Position numbers and translations under genes: made by a program. Source: Anaerolineae bacterium (lineage in GTDB: Bacteria; Chloroflexota; Anaerolineae; CG2-30-64-16). Taken from it: a DNA stretch of 10,190 nucleotides. The notes beneath the pieces are model-generated. The model worked only from the letters and a program-made list of their open reading frames with translations. It did no database searches and was not told the origin of the DNA. Location of the stretch: the NCBI GenBank assembly GCA_025454565.1, contig JALOOE010000031.1, positions 1 through 10,190 on the forward strand. Direction: 5' to 3'. Positions 7,683 to 10,190 of this stretch are shown one piece after another. The number at the start of each line of letters is the position of its first letter. Positions within the stretch are counted from its first letter, which is position 1.

Positions 7683-8368
7683 GGCAGATCCTTCTGAGCG
7701 GACGCGGGGCGGTCCTCGACGCCGTACATCTTCAGAAGCTGCTGGTACACCTTGTCCAACTGCGTTTTCGCGTCGGCGCCTTCAGCATATGCGCGCGCAT
7801 TGTCCACCAGGATCAGCAGCGGCCAGGTGCCCGATCTTAACTGGCTCAGGGAGCTTAGCTGGTCGATGATGATGGACAGATCCTTGCCGGCGTCGCCCGG
7901 CTCGCGGGTCAGACCTGACGGGAAGGGGATGCCGATCAGTATCGCGTTGCGCATCTGGAAGTTGTCCATGCCCGGCACACGCAGCAGCGCTTCGATCAGC
8001 GTATTGCGCAGGCGCGCCGGCAGTTTGGGGGTCGGCGGGGCAGACTGCGCCGGGCGGGGCTGCACTGATCGCGACGGGCTCTGCGCCCGCACGCCGCTAT
8101 AAAGCGCCTTCTCGAATTTCAGCAGCGGCTCGTTGCTCGGATTGGCGCGGCGCACCGCCTTGACCAGCTCCTCGGTGCGGCCATTGACCTCCGCCCATGA
8201 GACGATGTCCTGAGCAAACGCCTGCAACGATTCGCCGCTCGAAATCACATTCGGATTCGTGCCGAACTCATAATACACTGCCTGAGCCAGCGATGCTTTG
8301 GATGGGTAGGCGCCCACAACCGCTTCGAATAGTTGTCGTCGTTGCGCTGAGGTGAGTGCTACTGTCAT
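7676..8368 (-). CDS. EAD1-type adaptor protein, paralogue A (first gene of the array)
   Basis: A 230-aa soluble protein and the first gene of the array. The EAD1-like domain spans about 1-88 (LTSAQRRQLFEAVVGAYPSK, DIVSWAEVNGR, and ANPSNEPLLKFEKAL at 75-89). A longer Ser/Pro/Gln-rich linker (about 91-117) precedes the C-terminal helical module (about 119-213), with LLRVPGMDNFQMRNAILIG (128-146) and GTWPLLILVDNARAYAEG (180-197). It ends in a short polar tail (EDRPASAQKDLPW) absent from B and C. The Shine-Dalgarno AAGGAAGG lies 8 nt before the ATG, and a strong promoter lies about 45 nt upstream. It is more diverged than B and C are from each other, so it may contact a different partner. The assignment is family-level, and no partner effector is in the window. 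Confidence 0.87.
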   Translation of the reverse strand: MTVALTSAQRRQLFEAVVGAYPSKASLAQAVYYEFGTNPNVISSGESLQAFAQDIVSWAEVNGRTEELVKAVRRANPSNEPLLKFEKALYSGVRAQSPSRSVQPRPAQSAPPTPKLPARLRNTLIEALLRVPGMDNFQMRNAILIGIPFPSGLTREPGDAGKDLSIIIDQLSSLSQLRSGTWPLLILVDNARAYAEGADAKTQLDKVYQQLLKMYGVEDRPASAQKDLPW

Positions 8369-8412
8369 CGATCACGCCTTCCTTTGCCGACCTGGGATTG
8401 TCCCGTATCGAG

Positions 8413-8440
8413 ATTATAAGCGATGAATGGCCGCGGTCAA
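8413..8440 (-). promoter_or_regulatory. Sigma-70-like promoter of the EAD array
   Basis: On the minus strand TTGACC (8440-8435) is followed after 16 bp by a perfect TATAAT (8418-8413). Transcription would start near 8406, giving a leader of about 38 nt to the ATG at 8368 with a good ribosome binding site. This is the best promoter match in the window and fits expression of the three EAD genes as one operon. Confidence 0.75.
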
Positions 8441-8479
8441 GCCATGATGTCAGCGATATTGTTCAGCCAGCAGACACGC

Positions 8480-8488
8480 ATTATACCA
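8480..8488 (-). promoter_or_regulatory. Second, extended -10 promoter upstream of the EAD array
   Basis: The minus strand reads TGGTATAAT, a perfect -10 hexamer with the TGn extension, 67 bp upstream of the main -10. No recognisable -35 is spaced correctly. It could give a longer transcript of the array, starting near 8473. Confidence 0.45.
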
Positions 8489-8564
8489 CAAGGCGCCCCG
8501 GCCTTCTCACGGCGCATACCAAGTCCAGTGTGGCTCTTTTGCCGGTTTTGACGATTTTTCTTTG

Positions 8565-8588
8565 CACGGGATCCGTGTTACAATGTAA
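8565..8588. promoter_or_regulatory. Two adjacent short dyads over the response regulator -10
   Basis: CACGG-GAT-CCGTG (8565-8577) is directly followed by TTACA-A-TGTAA (8578-8588). Both have perfect 5-bp arms and together they cover the -10 element, where a dimeric regulator could block RNA polymerase. Arms this short can arise by chance. Confidence 0.3.
8576..8584 (+). promoter_or_regulatory. Extended -10 promoter of the response regulator
   Basis: TGTTACAAT matches the TGn-TATAAT extended -10 consensus with one mismatch. The region 17-18 bp upstream (TTTTCT/TTTTTC) is a poor -35. Transcription would start near 8591 and give a leader of about 90 nt. An alternative -10, TATTAT, lies at 8600-8605 with GTTACA 17 bp upstream as a weak -35. 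Confidence 0.45.
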
Positions 8589-8680
8589 ATCTAAGCATTT
8601 ATTATATTCTCCCGTCGCCTTGGCTGCTCCTGGGCAAAAGCCGCTATGACCAACAGCGCAGATGCGGCGGAAAGGGCATT

Positions 8681-9409
8681 ATGGCTAGCGAGAGCCTCCT
8701 CAGGGATCCGGTAAACGGTGTCCAGCGCATCTTGGTGGTGGATGACGATCCGGTAATCGCGCGTCTGGTGAAGGATACATTGGAAGTAGTCGGTTATCAG
8801 GTATACACCGCCAACTCCGGCCGTCACGCGTTGGATGTGATCGCTCAACGTGGGATTCCCCACCTGGCCATCGTCGACATCTATATGCCCGTTATGAACG
8901 GGTTCGAGTTTTGCCAGGCGGTTCAAGAATACACCGACCTGCCTGTCATCATGCTCAGCGCGATCGATGACGAGGAAACCATCATCCAGGGCATCAACCG
9001 ATTTGCCGAAGACTATGTCGTCAAGCCGTTCAGCACGCGCGAGTTGTCCGCACGTGTCCAGCGCGTGTTGCGCCGTCTGGGCGATTATGCCTACACGTTG
9101 GATCCGATCGCCCATGTGGACGATTACCTGGACATCGATTTTGCGCATCAGCAGGCGCTGGTCCAGGGCCGCGTGATCTCGTTGACGCCGACCGAAACCA
9201 AGCTCCTCCACATCCTCATGCGCAACGCCGGGCGCACCGTTTCGGCGGATTTTCTGTTGCGTCGATTATGGCCGATGGAAGAGGTGTTCGAAGACACGTT
9301 GCGCGTCAACATCCATCGCTTGCGTCAGAAGATCGAGCCAACACCATCCCAACCACGTTATGTGTTGACGGAACGCGGCCTGGGTTACAGTTTCCCTGGA
9401 AAACGCTGA
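8681..9409 (+). CDS. OmpR/PhoB-family response regulator
   Basis: A 242-aa two-component transcription regulator. The receiver domain (about 16-130) has the full phosphorylation site: acidic residues D22/D23 (VVDDDP), phospho-acceptor D66 (IVDIYMP), S93 (MLSA) and K115 (VVKPF). The C-terminal winged-helix domain (about 148-240) has the OmpR pattern: LTPTETKLLHILMRNAGRTV, the recognition helix around EDTLRVNIHRLRQKIE, and the wing with ERGLGYSF. The ATG at 8681 is supported by GAAAGG 5-6 nt upstream. No kinase lies upstream; the start of a possible sensor gene appears at the right edge, after the GTPase. It is divergent from the EAD array across a shared 312-bp region and may regulate that region, but no target sites can be assigned. 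Confidence 0.96.
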   Translation: MASESLLRDPVNGVQRILVVDDDPVIARLVKDTLEVVGYQVYTANSGRHALDVIAQRGIPHLAIVDIYMPVMNGFEFCQAVQEYTDLPVIMLSAIDDEETIIQGINRFAEDYVVKPFSTRELSARVQRVLRRLGDYAYTLDPIAHVDDYLDIDFAHQQALVQGRVISLTPTETKLLHILMRNAGRTVSADFLLRRLWPMEEVFEDTLRVNIHRLRQKIEPTPSQPRYVLTERGLGYSFPGKR

Positions 9410-9448
9410 ATTTGCGCGGGTGTAATGCGAAACTTAATGTTTGCGGCT

Positions 9449-9454
9449 TATAAT
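9449..9454 (+). promoter_or_regulatory. -10 element between response regulator and GTPase
   Basis: A perfect TATAAT lies 39 nt after the response regulator stop and about 140 nt before the GTPase start. The hexamer 17 bp upstream (TGCGAA) is a poor -35 and there is no TGn extension. It may give the GTPase its own promoter. The rest of the 184-bp gap shows no gene, and I see no terminator in it. Confidence 0.35.
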
Positions 9455-9593
9455 GTTCCCCACTGGGCATGTAGGCGGCCCGAGACAACGAATCGAGTCA
9501 GGCCAAGCCGCAATCGGGTTCCGCACCGGCGTCAAGCGTGTCGGGATGATCTTATTGAGCGAGCAAAGGTGACTCGAGCAAGGATCGGCGACT

Positions 9594-10109
9594 TTGCCCG
9601 CGCTGAACATCAAGGTGTGCCTGCTCGGCGATAACGCGGTCGGGAAGACCAGCCTGGTGCGTCGGTTCCTCGATAACGTCTTCGAGCATCGATTTGCCGG
9701 CGCCATCGGCTTCAGGGTTAACCGCAAGGTCGTCATCGTAACCGCGAGCAGCGACGTTGTGGAAGTGGCGATGATGATCTGGGATCTCGCGGCAAGCGAG
9801 GACCTGGATCAGGTATGCACGAGTTACCTCCGGGGTGCGGATGGCGCGGTGTTGGTCTGCGATATGACGCGACCAGAGACGCTTGAGAGCTTACGGGCCT
9901 ACGCCGCGATGATGTCTCGGGCCAATCCTCACGCCAGGTTCGTCGTCGCAGCGAACAAAGACGATCTGCTCCCGGGCCCGCGACTCGCCGAAGCGCAGCT
10001 TCAAGCGTTGGCTGCCGAACTGAGGGCGAGCTATTTTTTGACAAGCGCCAAAACCGGTGATGCAGTCGAGGCTGTATTCCGCGAGTTGGGTCGCGCATTG
10101 GCGAACTGA
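9594..10109 (+). CDS. Ras-like small GTPase with altered switch residues
   Basis: A 171-aa single-domain P-loop protein of the Ras/Rab-like bacterial GTPases. G1 is GDNAVGKTS (12-20), G4 is NKDD (121-124) and G5 is TSAK (150-153), so guanine nucleotide binding looks intact. Other signatures are abnormal. In G2, where relatives have a TIG-type motif, this protein has AIG (A37). G3 is DLAAS (64-68) instead of DxxGQ, so the switch II glycine is Ala and the catalytic Gln position is Ser. The start is TTG at 9594: an in-frame TGA at 9570-9572 excludes upstream starts, no ATG or GTG lies between that stop and the P-loop, and AAGGA lies 9 nt upstream. There is no lipidation motif or membrane segment. 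A possible sensor gene follows 13 nt after its stop, suggesting a joint role in signalling. Slow hydrolysis or an unusual nucleotide state is inferred. Confidence 0.93.
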   Translation: MPALNIKVCLLGDNAVGKTSLVRRFLDNVFEHRFAGAIGFRVNRKVVIVTASSDVVEVAMMIWDLAASEDLDQVCTSYLRGADGAVLVCDMTRPETLESLRAYAAMMSRANPHARFVVAANKDDLLPGPRLAEAQLQALAAELRASYFLTSAKTGDAVEAVFRELGRALAN

Positions 10110-10122
10110 TCGAGGGTACATC

Positions 10123-10190
10123 GTGGATGCAACGCTCGCAGAACCTATCCTGGACGATCGCAAGATCGCGTACTGCCTCACCAATCGCGC
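10123..10190 (+). CDS. Start of a gene cut by the right edge, possibly a PAS-type sensor
   Basis: A GTG at 10123 opens a frame beginning (V/M)DATLAEPILDDRKIAYCL and continuing to the edge. GAGG lies 7 nt upstream, and the gap to the GTPase stop is 13 nt, so it is probably in the same operon. The segment DDRKIAYCLTNRA resembles the entry of PAS-like sensory domains in histidine kinases, but only 22 codons are visible and that reading is weak. An ATG at 10127 in another frame is also open to the edge but is spaced less well (11 nt) from the GAGG. Confidence 0.5.
   Translation, partial: MDATLAEPILDDRKIAYCLTNR

Larger units (their letters stand above)
8369..8680. other. Divergent intergenic region between the EAD array and the response regulator
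   Basis: These 312 bases hold no supportable gene and are more AT-rich than the flanking coding DNA, particularly near 8540-8610. They contain two minus-strand -10 elements serving the EAD array (8413-8418 and 8480-8485), an extended -10 for the response regulator with two adjacent short dyads, and Shine-Dalgarno sequences at both ends. No transposon ends or tRNA-like sequence are seen. Confidence 0.8.

Noticed and set aside
8548..8553. TTGACG as the -35 of the response regulator promoter
   Set aside because: It lies 25 bp from the TACAAT element, too far for sigma-70 spacing, and nothing like a -10 sits 17 bp downstream of it.
8591..9211. A 206-codon minus-strand frame opposite the response regulator
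   Set aside because: It is antisense to a clear receiver and winged-helix protein and has no recognisable features of its own.

Overview
This is a GC-rich bacterial window. Its best fit is an uncultured member of the Chloroflexota (Anaerolineae/Caldilineae-like). That placement is inference from four things: stand-alone effector-associated-domain proteins, a DnaE with a long Ala/Pro-rich linker and an extra C-terminal domain, a CASTOR/POLLUX-like channel, and short GGATTGC tandem repeats of a kind I associate with such genomes. No 16S rRNA or other direct taxonomic marker is present.

Left part (1-6146), all minus strand: a CASTOR/POLLUX-type two-RCK ion channel (6146-4257) is followed after 20 nt by dnaE, the replicative polymerase III alpha subunit (4236-166). 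Next come an extended -10 promoter (TGCTATAAT, 111-103) and the first codons of another minus-strand gene that runs off the left edge. dnaE carries a 7-bp microsatellite inside its C-terminal linker. The channel leader is made of three 16-bp tandem repeats, two of which contain the Shine-Dalgarno sequence, and further upstream lies a 30-bp tandem duplication.

Middle part (6383-8368), minus strand: three tandem paralogues of about 207-230 aa, here called A (8368-7676), B (7682-7062) and C (7006-6383). Each has an N-terminal effector-associated domain of the EAD1 type and a shared C-terminal helical module with a signature [ET]WPLL-x3-DNA-x2-Y-x2-G. A and B overlap by 7 bp. The array has a strong sigma-70-like promoter (TTGACC-16 bp-TATAAT, 8440-8413). 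EAD1 domains are known from NTP-dependent conflict (immunity) systems, where they are thought to bring an effector together with a sensor. No effector is encoded here, so these look like free adaptors working with proteins elsewhere in the genome.

Right part (8681-10190), plus strand and divergent from the array: an OmpR/PhoB-type response regulator, then a Ras-like small GTPase with a TTG start, then the first 22 codons of a gene whose sequence weakly resembles a PAS-type sensor. The GTPase keeps its nucleotide-binding motifs, but its switch residues are replaced (Thr to Ala in G2, Gly to Ala in DxxG, and Ser at the Gln61 position). The module may be a phosphorelay linked to an atypical switch protein. 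It shares a 312-bp divergent promoter region with the EAD array, so common regulation is possible but not shown.
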